Source of the DNA: Elusimicrobiota bacterium
Lineage (GTDB): Bacteria; Elusimicrobiota; Elusimicrobia; UBA1565
DNA length: 64,000 nt
NCBI GenBank assembly: GCA_041660925.1
Contig: JBAZVI010000003.1
Coordinates: 186,001 to 250,000, forward strand
Direction: 5' to 3'
Shown here: positions 16,762 to 25,667 of the stretch, in pieces
Numbering within the stretch: the stretch's first letter is position 1
Layout of the letters: each line of letters opens with the position of its first letter
Notes under the pieces: model-generated
The model's database searches: none
What the model was told of the DNA's origin: nothing
What the model saw: only the letters and a program-made list of their open reading frames with translations
Translations under genes and position numbers: made by a program

Positions 16762-16775
16762 CCAAGCGCCTCCTT

Positions 16776-17048
16776 ATGCGCTACTACGTCTACGACAAGA
16801 AGACCAAGAGGGTGCTCGGCCCGTTCACGCCCCAGCGCCTGAAGGCCGTCCCCGGCTTCAACCTCGAGGTGAAGGTCGCGCTCGAGGGCTCTTCGAGCAG
16901 CGACGACTGGCACCCCGCCGGCGAGTTCGACGAGTTCAAGGCCCTCTTCGCCGCTCCCGCGCCTCCCCCCGACGCCGGCAAGCCGGGCGCGAAGCCTGCC
17001 GCTGGGGGCGCTCCCGCCGCTCCCGCCAAGCCGGCCGAGAAAAAATGA
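16776..17048 (+). CDS. small GYF_2-like domain protein
   Basis: 90 residues. MRYYVYDKKTKRVLGPFTPQ matches the opening of bacterial GYF_2/DUF4339-type domains (Tyr-Tyr, then GPF), which bind proline-rich peptides. The last 35 residues are a Pro/Ala/Lys linker. It overlaps the class V aminotransferase by ATGA and is presumably co-translated with it, although no functional link is obvious. Confidence 0.65.
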   Translation: MRYYVYDKKTKRVLGPFTPQRLKAVPGFNLEVKVALEGSSSSDDWHPAGEFDEFKALFAAPAPPPDAGKPGAKPAAGGAPAAPAKPAEKK

Positions 17049-18205
17049 GCCGTTTCGGCCGGGTCCTGCGCCGACGCTGGACGCTGGACCCGCGCGTGCG
17101 CTACCTCAACCACGGCTCCTTCGGCGCGGCTCCCCGGCCCGTCATCGCCGAGCAGGATGCCTGGCGTCGGCGCATGGAGCGCGAGCCGATGGACCTTCTC
17201 GGCCGCGAGCTTCCGGTCCTGCTCCGCCGCGCCGCCGCCCCCCTCGCCGCCTTCCTCGGCGCCCGCGCCGACGACCTCGCTTTCGTCGAGAACGCCACGG
17301 CCGGGGTCAACGCGGTACTGCGCTCCTTCCCGTGGAGGAAGGGCGACGAACTGCTCCTCAGTGATCACGCCTATCCCGCCGTGCGCAACACCGCCCTCTT
17401 CCTCTGTGCTCGCCACGGCCTGCGCCTGAGGGTCGCCCGCCTCCCCTTCCCCCTGCGCTCCGAGCGCGAGGTCGTGTCGGCCTTCGCTCGGGAGTTCTCC
17501 GGCCGGGTCCGCCTCGTCGTCGCCGACCACGTGACCTCTCCGAGCGCGCTCGTGCTCCCGGTCCGCGCGCTCGCCGCCCTCTGCCGCCGCCGCGGAGTCC
17601 CCCTCCTCGTCGACGGCGCGCACGCGCCGGGCATGCTCGAGCTCGACGTCCCCGCGGTCGGCGCGGATTGGTACACGGGCAACTGCCATAAGTGGCTCTG
17701 CGCTCCCAAGGGCTGCGCCTTCCTCTGGGCCTCGCGCCGGGGTCGCGAGGGCCTGCACCCCGCCGTCATCTCCAATCGCTACGGCGAGGGCTTCCCCGCC
17801 GAGTTCGACTGGTGCGGCACGCGCGACCCGAGCGCCTGGCTCTCCGTGGGCGCGGCCCTGCGCTTCCATCGGGCCCTCGGCGGCGCAGCCCTGCGCCGGC
17901 GCAACCGCGCGCTCGCGCTGCGCGTCGCCGGCCGACTGTCCGCGGCCTGGGGCGTCGAGCTCCCCGCCCCGGCGTCGTGTCTGGGCTCGATGGCGGCGCT
18001 CCCGCTTCCTCTTCCGGGGAAGGCGGGGCAGCCGCAGGCCGACGCGCTCATGCTCGCTTTGCGCCGGCGCGGCTTCGAAGTCCCCGTCTTCCACCTCGAC
18101 GGCCGGCTCCTCCTGCGGGTCTCGGTGCAGGCCTACAACGAGGAAGCCGACTACCGGCCGCTTGAGCGCCTGGTCCCGGCCCTTCTTGCTAAGATGATCC
18201 CATGA
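17045..18205 (+). CDS. class V aminotransferase, isopenicillin N epimerase-like
   Basis: A 386-residue PLP enzyme. RYLNHGSFGAAPRPV is the family signature of the isopenicillin N epimerase / cysteine desulfurase-like group, LLVDGAHAPGMLELDV contains the PLP-binding Asp and His, and NCHKWLCAPKG holds the Schiff-base lysine. The reaction could be epimerisation, desulfuration or C-S lyase activity. The start overlaps the GYF-like gene by 4 bases; pepT follows after 13 bases. Confidence 0.85.
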   Translation: MSRFGRVLRRRWTLDPRVRYLNHGSFGAAPRPVIAEQDAWRRRMEREPMDLLGRELPVLLRRAAAPLAAFLGARADDLAFVENATAGVNAVLRSFPWRKGDELLLSDHAYPAVRNTALFLCARHGLRLRVARLPFPLRSEREVVSAFAREFSGRVRLVVADHVTSPSALVLPVRALAALCRRRGVPLLVDGAHAPGMLELDVPAVGADWYTGNCHKWLCAPKGCAFLWASRRGREGLHPAVISNRYGEGFPAEFDWCGTRDPSAWLSVGAALRFHRALGGAALRRRNRALALRVAGRLSAAWGVELPAPASCLGSMAALPLPLPGKAGQPQADALMLALRRRGFEVPVFHLDGRLLLRVSVQAYNEEADYRPLERLVPALLAKMIP

Positions 18206-18218
18206 AGGAGGAGAACCC

Positions 18219-19511
18219 ATGAAGAACGACGCCCTGCTGGAACGCTTCCTGCGCTACGTGAAGATCGACACCCAGTCCAAGGAGGGCTCGGAGACCTACC
18301 CGAGCACCGCCAAGCAGTGGGACCTCCTGCGTCTGCTCGAGCGCGAGCTCAAGGAACTCGGGCTCGCGGACGTCCGCCTCGACCGGCACGGCTACGTCAT
18401 GGCGAGCGTCCCCTCCAACCTCCCCAAGGACGACCCGGCGTACGGGAAGGTCCCCCCCATCGGCCTGCTCGCGCACGTCGACACCTCCGAGGCGGCTCCC
18501 GGCGGTCCGGTGAAGCCGCAGGTCTTCACCTATGAGGGAGGAGACATCGTCCTCCCCGCCGACAAGAGCATCGTCATCAAGGCCTCCGAGAACCCGGGGC
18601 TCAAGGACTGCGTGGGCACGACCGTCATCACCACCGACGGGACGACCCTCCTCGGCGCCGACGACAAGGCCGGGGTCGCCATCATCATGAGCGCGGTCGA
18701 GCGCTGGCTGAAGGACCCCAAACGCCTCCACGGCGACGTGAAGATCGCCTTCACCCCCGACGAGGAGGTCGGCGCCGGCACGGAGCACTTCGACCTCAAG
18801 GCCTTCGGCGCGGAGGCCGCCTACACGCTCGACGGCGACGCCGTCGGCGAGCTCAACAAGGAGACCTTCAGCGCCAACGGCGCGACGCTGACCGTGGAGG
18901 GCCGCGACATCCACCCCGGCATGGCCAAGGACGTCATGGTCAACTCGATGCGCGTCGCCTGCGACTTCGTCTCCCGCATGCCCCGGCACATGCGTCCGGA
19001 GACCACCCAGGACTACGAGCCCTTCATCCACCCCTACGCGATGGAGTGCACCATCGTGAAGACCACGGTGAAGTTCATCCTCCGCGACTTCAAGACTCCG
19101 GGCCTGGCCGAGCAGGAGCGCATCCTGAGGAAGATCCTCGCCGAGGTCCAGCCGCTCTACCCGCAGGCGAAGATGACCCTCGAGTTCCGGGAGCAGTACC
19201 GGAACATGGACGAGGGCCTCAAGAAGGACCCCCGGGTCGTGGACGCGCTCTGGGAGGCGGTCGGACGCGCCGGCCTGAAGCCTTATTGGAAGCCCATCCG
19301 CGGCGGCACCGACGGCTCTCGCCTGACGGCCATGGGTCTGCCCACCCCCAACGTCTTCACGGGCGGGGCGAACTACCACAGCCGTTCCGAGTGGGCCTCC
19401 CTGGACGGGATGCACAAGGCCCTGGAGACCACGCTGCACCTGATGGAGGTCTGGGTGGAGAAGTCCCGGACCGGCAGCCCCAAAAAGGCGAAAGCGGGGG
19501 CGAAAAAATAA
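18219..19511 (+). CDS. pepT: peptidase T (tripeptide aminopeptidase)
   Basis: 430 residues of the M20B family, removing the N-terminal residue of tripeptides in the cytosol. GLLAHVDTSEAAPGG has the first metal His and Asp, LLGADDKAGVAIIM the bridging Asp, AFTPDEEVGAGTEHFD the catalytic and metal Glu, and GGTDGSRLTAMG plus NYHSRSEWA complete the set. AAGGAGGAG lies just upstream of the ATG. It probably belongs with the two genes before it. Confidence 0.95.
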   Translation: MKNDALLERFLRYVKIDTQSKEGSETYPSTAKQWDLLRLLERELKELGLADVRLDRHGYVMASVPSNLPKDDPAYGKVPPIGLLAHVDTSEAAPGGPVKPQVFTYEGGDIVLPADKSIVIKASENPGLKDCVGTTVITTDGTTLLGADDKAGVAIIMSAVERWLKDPKRLHGDVKIAFTPDEEVGAGTEHFDLKAFGAEAAYTLDGDAVGELNKETFSANGATLTVEGRDIHPGMAKDVMVNSMRVACDFVSRMPRHMRPETTQDYEPFIHPYAMECTIVKTTVKFILRDFKTPGLAEQERILRKILAEVQPLYPQAKMTLEFREQYRNMDEGLKKDPRVVDALWEAVGRAGLKPYWKPIRGGTDGSRLTAMGLPTPNVFTGGANYHSRSEWASLDGMHKALETTLHLMEVWVEKSRTGSPKKAKAGAKK

Positions 19512-19523
19512 CGAAGGGAACGC

Positions 19524-19554
19524 TTGTATAAAACGCCGGGACCTGTGGTATAAT
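19524..19554 (+). promoter_or_regulatory. promoter of the cold-shock gene
   Basis: TTGTAT, a 19-base spacer and consensus TATAAT (19549-19554). The spacer is longer than usual. It starts a leader of about 70 bases that contains an AAGGGGAAG-TTG-CTTCCCCTT hairpin at about 19560-19580, typical of cold-shock mRNAs. Confidence 0.55.
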
Positions 19555-19633
19555 GTCGGTAAGGGGAAGTTGCTTCCCCTTGCCACAAGAAGTATGTGAG
19601 CACGCCGTTAACTAAAGAGGATAAGTAAAAAGC

Positions 19634-19837
19634 ATGCCTACGGGCAAAGTGAAGTGGTTCAACGACCAGAAGGGCTTCGGCTTCATCACGCCGGACGACG
19701 GATCCAAGGATCTTTTCGTCCACCACTCGGCCATCCTGGGTGACGGGTTCAAGACCCTGGCTGAGAATCAGGCCGTCGAGTTCGAGACCCAGCAGTCCGA
19801 CAAGGGTCCTCGCGCCGCCAACGTCAGGAAGATCTAG
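19634..19837 (+). CDS. cold-shock protein (CspA family)
   Basis: A 67-residue single-strand nucleic-acid-binding OB-fold protein. GKVKWFNDQKGFGFITPDDG carries RNP1 (KGFGFI) and DLFVHHSAI carries RNP2. AGAGGAT precedes the ATG. The long folded leader suggests temperature-dependent translation. A second copy lies at 26112-26312. Confidence 0.97.
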   Translation: MPTGKVKWFNDQKGFGFITPDDGSKDLFVHHSAILGDGFKTLAENQAVEFETQQSDKGPRAANVRKI

Positions 19838-19868
19838 TACTGACAAAGGCCGCAAGGCCTGTGGTAAA

Positions 19869-19896
19869 GCCCGCGTCGCCGAAAGGCGACGCGGGC
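19869..19896 (+). terminator. terminator of the cold-shock gene
   Basis: A perfect 12-bp stem (GCCCGCGTCGCC with loop GAAA) is followed by CCTCTTTT. Confidence 0.85.
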
Positions 19897-19964
19897 CCTC
19901 TTTTGGGCTCCTTCCTCTCTAGGCCCACCATTCGACTTTTTGTTAGATTGAAAAGGTCGGTGAG

Positions 19965-19970
19965 TAGAAT
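19965..19970 (+). promoter_or_regulatory. -10 box TAGAAT of rubrerythrin
   Basis: TAGAAT lies 19 bases upstream of ATG 19990, with GAGGAGG between them. Confidence 0.45.
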
Positions 19971-19989
19971 GACTGAGGAGGATGCCCCC

Positions 19990-20490
19990 ATGCCTACGAC
20001 CCTTGAGAACCTGAAGACCGCTTTCGCCGGCGAGAGCCAGGCGAACCGGAAGTACCTCGCCTTCGCGCAGAAGGCCGAGAAGGACGGCTTCCCGCAGGTC
20101 GCCAAGCTCTTCCGCGCCGCCGCCGAGGCTGAGACCATCCACGCCCATGGTCATCTGGCGGCGATGGACGGGATCAAGTCCACGCTGGAGAACCTCCAGG
20201 CCGCCGTGGCCGGCGAGACCTACGAGTACAAGGACATGTATCCTCCGATGCTCGCGACCGCCGTTCAGGAGGGCCACAAGGCGAAGACGATGTTCAAGTT
20301 CGCCGTAGAGGCCGAGGCCGTCCACGCGGACCTCTACACGCAGGCCCTCGCGGCCGTGAAGGGCGGAAAGGACCTGCCCGCCGGCGAGGTCTACCTCTGC
20401 CCGTTCTGCGGTCACCTCGAGATCGGCAAGCCGCCGCTAAAGTGTCCTATCTGTGGTGCTCCGGCCGCTAAGTACGTGAAAGTCGCGTAG
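19990..20490 (+). CDS. rbr: rubrerythrin
   Basis: A 166-residue peroxide-scavenging diiron protein. The N-terminal four-helix bundle has the iron ligands in FAGESQANRKYLAFA, AAAEAETIHAHGHL and VAGETYEYKDMY, and the C-terminal rubredoxin-like centre has VYLCPFCGHLE and KCPICGAP. It reduces hydrogen peroxide with electrons from rubredoxin or NADH systems and is most common in anaerobes. ATG 19990 is chosen for the GAGGAGG in front; an ATG seven codons upstream would lie on the -10 box. Confidence 0.95.
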   Translation: MPTTLENLKTAFAGESQANRKYLAFAQKAEKDGFPQVAKLFRAAAEAETIHAHGHLAAMDGIKSTLENLQAAVAGETYEYKDMYPPMLATAVQEGHKAKTMFKFAVEAEAVHADLYTQALAAVKGGKDLPAGEVYLCPFCGHLEIGKPPLKCPICGAPAAKYVKVA

Positions 20491-20503
20491 ACATTCTCAG
20501 TTT

Positions 20504-20652
20504 CCTTAACTCCCCTTCCTGCGGGAAGGGGGCTGGGAGGGGGGTCCAATGAATTCTCCCCCCCACCCTGCCCTTCGCCGCCGCCTTCGGCGCCGGGATC
20601 GCGCGCAGTATGGAATCTGATAGCACGAACTCCGCGGGGAAGGGAGTTAAGG
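20504..20652. repeat. palindromic repeat with terminal inverted repeats (MITE-like)
   Basis: The ends CCTTAACTCCCCTTCC and GGGGAAGGGAGTTAAGG are inverted copies about 130 bases apart; internal hairpins resemble the other GC-rich repeats in the window. No coding potential. The sequence just after it supplies TTAGAT in front of the hydrolase gene. Confidence 0.6.
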
Positions 20653-20669
20653 TTAGATAGTCCCCCCAT

Positions 20670-21320
20670 ATGAACGTCAAAAGGAAAGTCGTTCTCTTCC
20701 TTCCGGGCTTCGCCTGCGAGAGCTGGATCTGGGAAGGTGCCGCCGCGCGCTTCTCGGACCGCTTCGACTGCGTGCGCGTCGACTGGCCGCTCGAGCGCAC
20801 CCCGGACTTCCACGAGGTCGGCGCGTTCGCCGACTGGCTCGAGGAGGCGCATTCCGCGGAGCTCGCGCGTGCCGCGGCGCTCGTCGGTCACAGCATGGGC
20901 GGCCTGGTCGCGACCGCGTTCTGCGCCCGCCGTCCCGGGCCGCGCCTCGTCCTGGTCGAGAGCTTCCCCCACGGCATCTCCCCGTTCTTCAAGAACCTCT
21001 CGGTCGAGGACGGGTCCTCTGCGACCCATCGCCGGCTGGTGGAGATGGTCCTGCGCAACGGCTCCCGCTACTCCGCGCGCCTGCGCAAGGACCTGCGCCT
21101 GCGCGACTACACCGACCTCGCCGCGGAGTACCGCGGCCCATTCGCGGGCGTCTTCGGGATGCGCGCGAGTTCCGACGAGGAGGAGGTCCGGCGGGCGCTC
21201 GGCTGGTCGCCCGAAGTCCTCTCCCGCGCCTCTCTGCGCTTCATCCCCCGCAGCGCCCACTTCCCCATGCTGGAGAACCCTAGTGAGTGTTTTCGAGCGC
21301 TAGAGGAGTTGTTGGGATAG
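20670..21320 (+). CDS. alpha/beta hydrolase, unknown substrate
   Basis: 216 residues. VVLFLPGFACESWIWEG opens the fold, the nucleophile elbow GHSMGG holds the catalytic Ser, and FIPRSAHFPMLENP holds the catalytic His near the end, resembling BioH-like carboxylesterases. There is no signal peptide and no Shine-Dalgarno; a TAGATA-like box lies about 10 bases before the ATG. Confidence 0.85.
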   Translation: MNVKRKVVLFLPGFACESWIWEGAAARFSDRFDCVRVDWPLERTPDFHEVGAFADWLEEAHSAELARAAALVGHSMGGLVATAFCARRPGPRLVLVESFPHGISPFFKNLSVEDGSSATHRRLVEMVLRNGSRYSARLRKDLRLRDYTDLAAEYRGPFAGVFGMRASSDEEEVRRALGWSPEVLSRASLRFIPRSAHFPMLENPSECFRALEELLG

Positions 21321-21330
21321 GGTTCCGTTT

Positions 21331-21378
21331 CCTCAACTCCTCTTCTCCCTCCCCCCTCGGGGGGAGGAGTTAGGGTAG
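21331..21378. repeat. short palindromic intergenic repeat
   Basis: CTCCCTCCCCCCTCGGGGGGAG-type hairpin flanked by CTCAACTCC and GGAGTTAGG, the same family as the element at 20504-20652. Confidence 0.55.
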
Positions 21379-21426
21379 GATTGCACCCCTATGAGAACGG
21401 CAAGAGGAAAGACGTCTTCATTTGGC

Positions 21427-21432
21427 TATAAT
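21427..21432 (+). promoter_or_regulatory. -10 box TATAAT of the OPT transporter gene
   Basis: Consensus TATAAT about 50 bases before the ATG; a GAGAGGA ribosome site precedes the start. Confidence 0.45.
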
Positions 21433-21481
21433 CCCCAAGAAGGCGGAGTGATCGGACTCTACGGACGATGAGAGGACTGCC

Positions 21482-23443
21482 ATGAGCGACCCGCACAGCC
21501 ACGCCCCCGAGCAGCACAAGCACACCGTCGAGGAGCACTCCGAGGGCTTCCCCGATCTCGAGGACGCTCAGCCATCCGACAAGTCCAAGCGCGACGCGGT
21601 CCGCACGCCCGAGGAGATCGAGCTTCACTGGTTCCGGACCGTCTATCAGGGCGACGTCCCCCAGCTCACCCTGAAGGCCGTCGTGACCGGTTCCATCATC
21701 GGCGGCTTCATGTCCCTCTCGAACCTCTATGTCGGCCTCAAGACCGGCTGGGGGCTGGGCGTGAGCATCACGGCGAGCATCCTGAGCTACGCCTTCTACA
21801 AGGCCCTGACGACCGCCTTCCCGAAGACCTTCTCCGAGCCGACCCTGCTCGAGAACAACTGCATGCAGACCACCGCCTCCTCGGCCGGCTACTCGACCGG
21901 AGGCACGATGGTCTCGGCCATCGCGGCCTACCTGCTCATCACCGGCGCGCACATGAACTGGCACGTGCTCGCCGCCTGGACCTTCTTCCTCGCCCTCTTC
22001 GGGGTCTTCCTGGCCATCCCCATGAAGCGCCAGATGATCAACGTCGAGCAGCTGCGCTTCCCGACCGGCATCGCCACCGCCGAGACCCTCAAGAGCCTCT
22101 GCGCGAAGGGCGGCGAAGCCATGCTGAAGGCGCGCGCTCTCGCCTACTCCGGGGTCGGCGGCGGCCTCATCGCCTGGATGCGCGACGCGGGCATCCCGCT
22201 CGGCGATGGGAAATGGCTGAAGATGCCCGCCTCCATCCCCTTCGGCGGGCTCACGCTCGGCGGCTTCCCCCTGGCCAAGTGGACGATCCAGTTCGACATG
22301 AGCGCCATCATGATCGCGGCCGGCGCCATCATGGGCTGGAAGGTCGCCTGGTCGCTGCTCCTGGGCGCCACCATCAACTACGGGATCCTCGCCCCCTGGG
22401 CGGTCAAGGTCGGGGCCATCCCGATCAGTCCCGACGGGGCGGACCTGGGCTATCGCGCCATCGTGCGCTGGAGCACCTGGGCCGGCGCCTCGCTCATGGT
22501 GACCTCCGCGCTCTTCGCCTTCTCCCTGCAGTGGCGCTCCATCGGCCGCGTCTTCAGCGGCGTCGCCGCGGCCTTCACGAAGAAGAAGTCCGACGTCGTG
22601 GATCCGCTCGAGGCCATCGAGGTCCCGGGCACCTGGTTCGTCGGCGGCGTCCTCGTCTCGGGACTGGGCTGCATGGTCGTCCTCAACACCTGCTTCGGCA
22701 CGACCTGGTGGATGAGCCTCGTCGCCATCGCGCTGACCTTCCTGCTCGCGGTGGTCGCCTGCCGCGTGACCGGCGAGACGGACACGACGCCGATCGGCGC
22801 GATGGGCAAGATCACCCAGCTGACCTTCGGAGTGCTCGCCCCCTCCAACATGGTCACGAACCTGATGACCGCCAGCGTCACCGCCGGCGGGGCCGGCACG
22901 GCCGCCGACCTCCTCACCGGCCTCAAGAGCGGCTACCTCCTCGGCGCCAACCCGCGCAAGCAGTTCCTCGCCCAGCTCCTGGGCGTCTTCGCGGGCACGC
23001 TCATCGTGGTGCCGGCCTTCTACATCCTCGTGCCGACCGTCGACGTCCTCGGCAGCGACAAATGGCCGGCGCCGGCCGCGCAGGTCTGGGCGGCCGTCGC
23101 GCGCCTCCTCAAGGACGGCTTCGGGGCGCTGCACCCCACCGCGCGCTGGGGCCTGCTCTTCGGAGGACTCGTCGGCATCGCCATCCCGGCGCTCGAGCTC
23201 GCCTTCCCGAAGGCCCGCAAGTACATCCCCTCGGCGACCGGCATCGGCCTCTCGATGGTGATCCCGTTCTTCAACTCGCTCTCGATGTTCATCGGGGCGC
23301 TGATCACCCTCTACCTGGAGAAGAAGCACGCCAAGTTCGCCGACGAGTACGTGGTCCCGGTGAGTTCGGGCTTCATCGCCGGAGAGTCTCTGCTGGGCGT
23401 CCTCATCGCGCTGCTCGCGGCGGCGACGATCCTGCCCGGATGA
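21482..23443 (+). CDS. OPT-family oligopeptide or metal-chelate transporter
   Basis: A 653-residue inner-membrane permease with about 15 hydrophobic segments. The N-terminal 50 residues are His/Glu-rich and cytosolic. ENNCMQTTASSAGYSTGGTM is the classical OPT motif, and LRFPTGIATAETLKSL and LTGLKSGYLLGANPRKQFLA are further family blocks. Substrates of the family include oligopeptides and metal-chelate complexes. The dCMP deaminase starts within its stop codon. A distinct second OPT gene lies at 44612-46549. Confidence 0.9.
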   Translation: MSDPHSHAPEQHKHTVEEHSEGFPDLEDAQPSDKSKRDAVRTPEEIELHWFRTVYQGDVPQLTLKAVVTGSIIGGFMSLSNLYVGLKTGWGLGVSITASILSYAFYKALTTAFPKTFSEPTLLENNCMQTTASSAGYSTGGTMVSAIAAYLLITGAHMNWHVLAAWTFFLALFGVFLAIPMKRQMINVEQLRFPTGIATAETLKSLCAKGGEAMLKARALAYSGVGGGLIAWMRDAGIPLGDGKWLKMPASIPFGGLTLGGFPLAKWTIQFDMSAIMIAAGAIMGWKVAWSLLLGATINYGILAPWAVKVGAIPISPDGADLGYRAIVRWSTWAGASLMVTSALFAFSLQWRSIGRVFSGVAAAFTKKKSDVVDPLEAIEVPGTWFVGGVLVSGLGCMVVLNTCFGTTWWMSLVAIALTFLLAVVACRVTGETDTTPIGAMGKITQLTFGVLAPSNMVTNLMTASVTAGGAGTAADLLTGLKSGYLLGANPRKQFLAQLLGVFAGTLIVVPAFYILVPTVDVLGSDKWPAPAAQVWAAVARLLKDGFGALHPTARWGLLFGGLVGIAIPALELAFPKARKYIPSATGIGLSMVIPFFNSLSMFIGALITLYLEKKHAKFADEYVVPVSSGFIAGESLLGVLIALLAAATILPG

Positions 23444-23976
23444 AGAGGAGAACGGCCGGCGCACGCGTCACGAAGCCCGAGTACTACCTCAACATCGCCA
23501 AGGAGGTGGCGCGGCGCAGCACCTGCCTGCGCCGCCACTACGGGGCGGTCATCGTCAACAACGACCAGATCGTCGCGACCGGCTACGCCGGCGCCCCGCG
23601 CAAGACGACGAACTGCACCGAGGTGGGCTCCTGCATCCGCGTGAAGCTGGGCGTGAAGGCCGGCGAGCACTACGAGTGGTGCCGCGCGGTGCACGCCGAG
23701 CAGAACGCCATCATCCACGCTCCGCGCTTCGACATGCTGGGCGCGACGCTCTACCTCGTGGGCGTGACCCCCGACACCGGCGAGGTCATCGACGGCGCCG
23801 AGCCCTGCCGCATCTGCAAGCGCATGCTCATCAACGCCGGCATCGAGAAGGCCGTCATCCAGACCGCGCCCGGCGCCTGGAAGGTCCAGCTCGTCTCGGA
23901 CTGGGTGAAGCACAACATGGGAGACTTCAAGAAGGTCCGCGGGAAGCTCGTGCCGGTCATGCCGAGCGGCTACTGA
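23440..23976 (+). CDS. dCMP deaminase family protein (ComEB-like)
   Basis: 178 residues. KPEYYLNIAKEVARRSTCLR and HYGAVIVNNDQIVATGY are standard, then AVHAEQNAIIHA (zinc His and catalytic Glu) and EPCRICKRMLINAG (zinc cysteines). It converts dCMP to dUMP for thymidylate synthesis. NCTEVGSCIR may add a second metal site as in ComEB proteins. It overlaps the OPT stop by ATGA, a coupling without evident functional logic. Confidence 0.88.
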   Translation: MKRRTAGARVTKPEYYLNIAKEVARRSTCLRRHYGAVIVNNDQIVATGYAGAPRKTTNCTEVGSCIRVKLGVKAGEHYEWCRAVHAEQNAIIHAPRFDMLGATLYLVGVTPDTGEVIDGAEPCRICKRMLINAGIEKAVIQTAPGAWKVQLVSDWVKHNMGDFKKVRGKLVPVMPSGY

Positions 23977-23982
23977 CGCAAA

Positions 23983-24009
23983 TCGGGAATCTCCTGCGGA
24001 GATTCCCGA
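23983..24009. terminator. hairpin after the dCMP deaminase gene
   Basis: A 12-bp stem built around GGGAATC with a TGC loop, followed by CGGGTTT. Part of a series of GGGAATCC hairpins at gene ends. Confidence 0.55.
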
Positions 24010-24037
24010 CGGGTTTAGGAAGGTTTTACGCAAGCAA

Positions 24038-24070
24038 AGCAGGGAATCCCCCGTTCGGGGATTCCCTGCT
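24038..24070. terminator. hairpin between convergent genes
   Basis: A 14-bp stem AGCAGGGAATCCCC / GGGGATTCCCTGCT. It overlaps the stop codon of the DUF3467 gene on the minus strand. T-tracts are weak on both sides. Confidence 0.55.
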
Positions 24071-24377
24071 AATGCTTGAGGCCGGGGGCGGGCGGAGCGG
24101 CGCTCTCCTGGATGGGGCCGAAGCGGGCCTCGAACTTGCGGACGTTGTCGGCCAGGGCCGCGAGGAGGCGCTTGGTGTGCAAGGGGCTCGAGATGATCCT
24201 CGAGCGCAGCTTGGCCTTGGGCTGGGCGGGCTGGAGGAAGAGGAAGTCCAGCACGAACTCCGTCTCGGTGTGCGTGATCCCGGCCAGGTTGGCGTACATG
24301 CCCTGCGCGGTCGCGTCGTCGGCCTCGACCTGGAGCTGGACGCCTTCGGGCTGCTGAGGGTTCTTCTGTTCGGTCAT
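24069..24377 (-). CDS. DUF3467 family protein
   Basis: 102 residues. MYANLAGITHTETEFVLDF, then SRIISSPLHTKRLLAALADN and FEARFGPI, is the full DUF3467 pattern; the function of the family is unknown. Start ATG 24377 has an ideal GGAGGT seven bases before it. An alternative ATG at 24449 overlaps the porin stop (TGATG) and would add 24 residues. Downstream of the porin in the same operon. Confidence 0.8.
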   Translation of the reverse strand: MTEQKNPQQPEGVQLQVEADDATAQGMYANLAGITHTETEFVLDFLFLQPAQPKAKLRSRIISSPLHTKRLLAALADNVRKFEARFGPIQESAAPPAPGLKH

Positions 24378-24448
24378 GGTGCGGACCTCCGTGGACTTTC
24401 CCCACTGGGTGTACTGGTGCTTCCCGCGGACGAACTTCTTCGGCTGCA

Positions 24449-25645
24449 TCAGAACCCAACCTGGAGCTGCAGGACGAACTCATCATTCTTGACGCGGGAG
24501 GCTTTCTCGTTCTTCACCGTGTAGTTGGCGGTGAGCCGGGCGTTCTGGCCGTTGATGAACCAGTTCGCGCCGTAGGTCTGCCACTCCGAGTCGAGGTTGT
24601 TGGTGAGGGAGTCGTCCGGGTCGTAGCCCTGCCAGCGCACGAGGCCCTCGAACTGCTCGCAGAAGCGCCAGGCTCCGGTGACGTGCCAGCCGTGCGCGTG
24701 CACGACCGGGTCCCAGTGGCGGCCCTTGAGGTAGGCGCTCAGGTACTCGCCTTTGAGCGACGCCGGGCCGGCCTTCAGGGCCAGGTCCGCCCCGTAGACG
24801 TAGCGGTTGTAGGGGTCGTTGAAGGTCCGGCCGGAGAGGTCGCTCGACTTGAGCGTGCTGGGGTCGCTCTTCGTCCTCTTCCAGAACCCGTTGACGCCCG
24901 CGACGAGGGACGACGGAAGACCGTAGAAGTCCCCCTTGGAGGTCCACTGGGTGCGGCCTGCGTAGAGGAGGTCGCCGTTGTCGTTGGAGGTCGTGTTGGG
25001 GCCGGAGCCGTTGAAGACGCCCAGCGCGTAGTAGAGCCGCTGGCCGAGGACCTTCCCGCTCGCCTGGACGCCGGCGTCGCGCCCCGAGGGGTTGAGGATC
25101 CTGTCCTGGCCGTTGTAGCGGCTGGCGAAGTCGAGCTGGTCGGTCGGGGTGAGGGTCTCGGCGCCGGTCGGGATGAGGAACTGGCCGGCGGTGAGGTTGA
25201 AAGCCGGGTCCGGCGCCCAGGTCAGCAGGTAGTCGTAGAGCGCGCTGTTCTGCTGCGTGCTCGCGCCGTTGGTGCGCGCGAAGTCGAGGAGGAGCGAGTA
25301 CTTGAAGTCCTTCGGGAGGTCGCCCGAGAACTTCAGCCGCGCGGCTTTGACGGCGAAGGCGTTGGTGTCCGTGGACGGCTCCTGCGCCTGAGCGAAGGTG
25401 TAGCGGAAGAGGCCGAAGCCGTTGATCTTCAGGGTCGCGCCCGGCATCAGCGTGAACTGCGCCTTCGGCGCCTGGCGCTCCTTCGCGAAGAGGTCGAGCA
25501 GAGGGCGCGCCTCCTCCTGGCTGAGCGCGCCTTTCTTGAGGAGGGTGTTCGTGAGCTCTTCAGCCGCCGACGGGGAGGGCTCCCCGGCGCGGGCGGCGAA
25601 GGGCAGGAGCAGGAGGGCGGACAGGACGGCGATGCGGGGCGTCAT
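24449..25645 (-). CDS. outer-membrane porin, OprP/OprO phosphate-porin family
   Basis: 398 residues with a signal peptide (MTPRIAVLSALLLLPFAARA). An N-terminal helical stretch (ELTNTLLKKGALSQEEAR) precedes a beta-barrel with alternating strands, including LTAGQFLIPTGAETLTP and the terminal Phe of FVLQLQVGF required for BAM insertion. It would form a trimeric channel, in this family often for phosphate. It lies 22 bases after the metallopeptidase and before DUF3467. Confidence 0.85.
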   Translation of the reverse strand: MTPRIAVLSALLLLPFAARAGEPSPSAAEELTNTLLKKGALSQEEARPLLDLFAKERQAPKAQFTLMPGATLKINGFGLFRYTFAQAQEPSTDTNAFAVKAARLKFSGDLPKDFKYSLLLDFARTNGASTQQNSALYDYLLTWAPDPAFNLTAGQFLIPTGAETLTPTDQLDFASRYNGQDRILNPSGRDAGVQASGKVLGQRLYYALGVFNGSGPNTTSNDNGDLLYAGRTQWTSKGDFYGLPSSLVAGVNGFWKRTKSDPSTLKSSDLSGRTFNDPYNRYVYGADLALKAGPASLKGEYLSAYLKGRHWDPVVHAHGWHVTGAWRFCEQFEGLVRWQGYDPDDSLTNNLDSEWQTYGANWFINGQNARLTANYTVKNEKASRVKNDEFVLQLQVGF

Positions 25646-25667
25646 TCGTGTTCTCCGGGGTGAGGGG

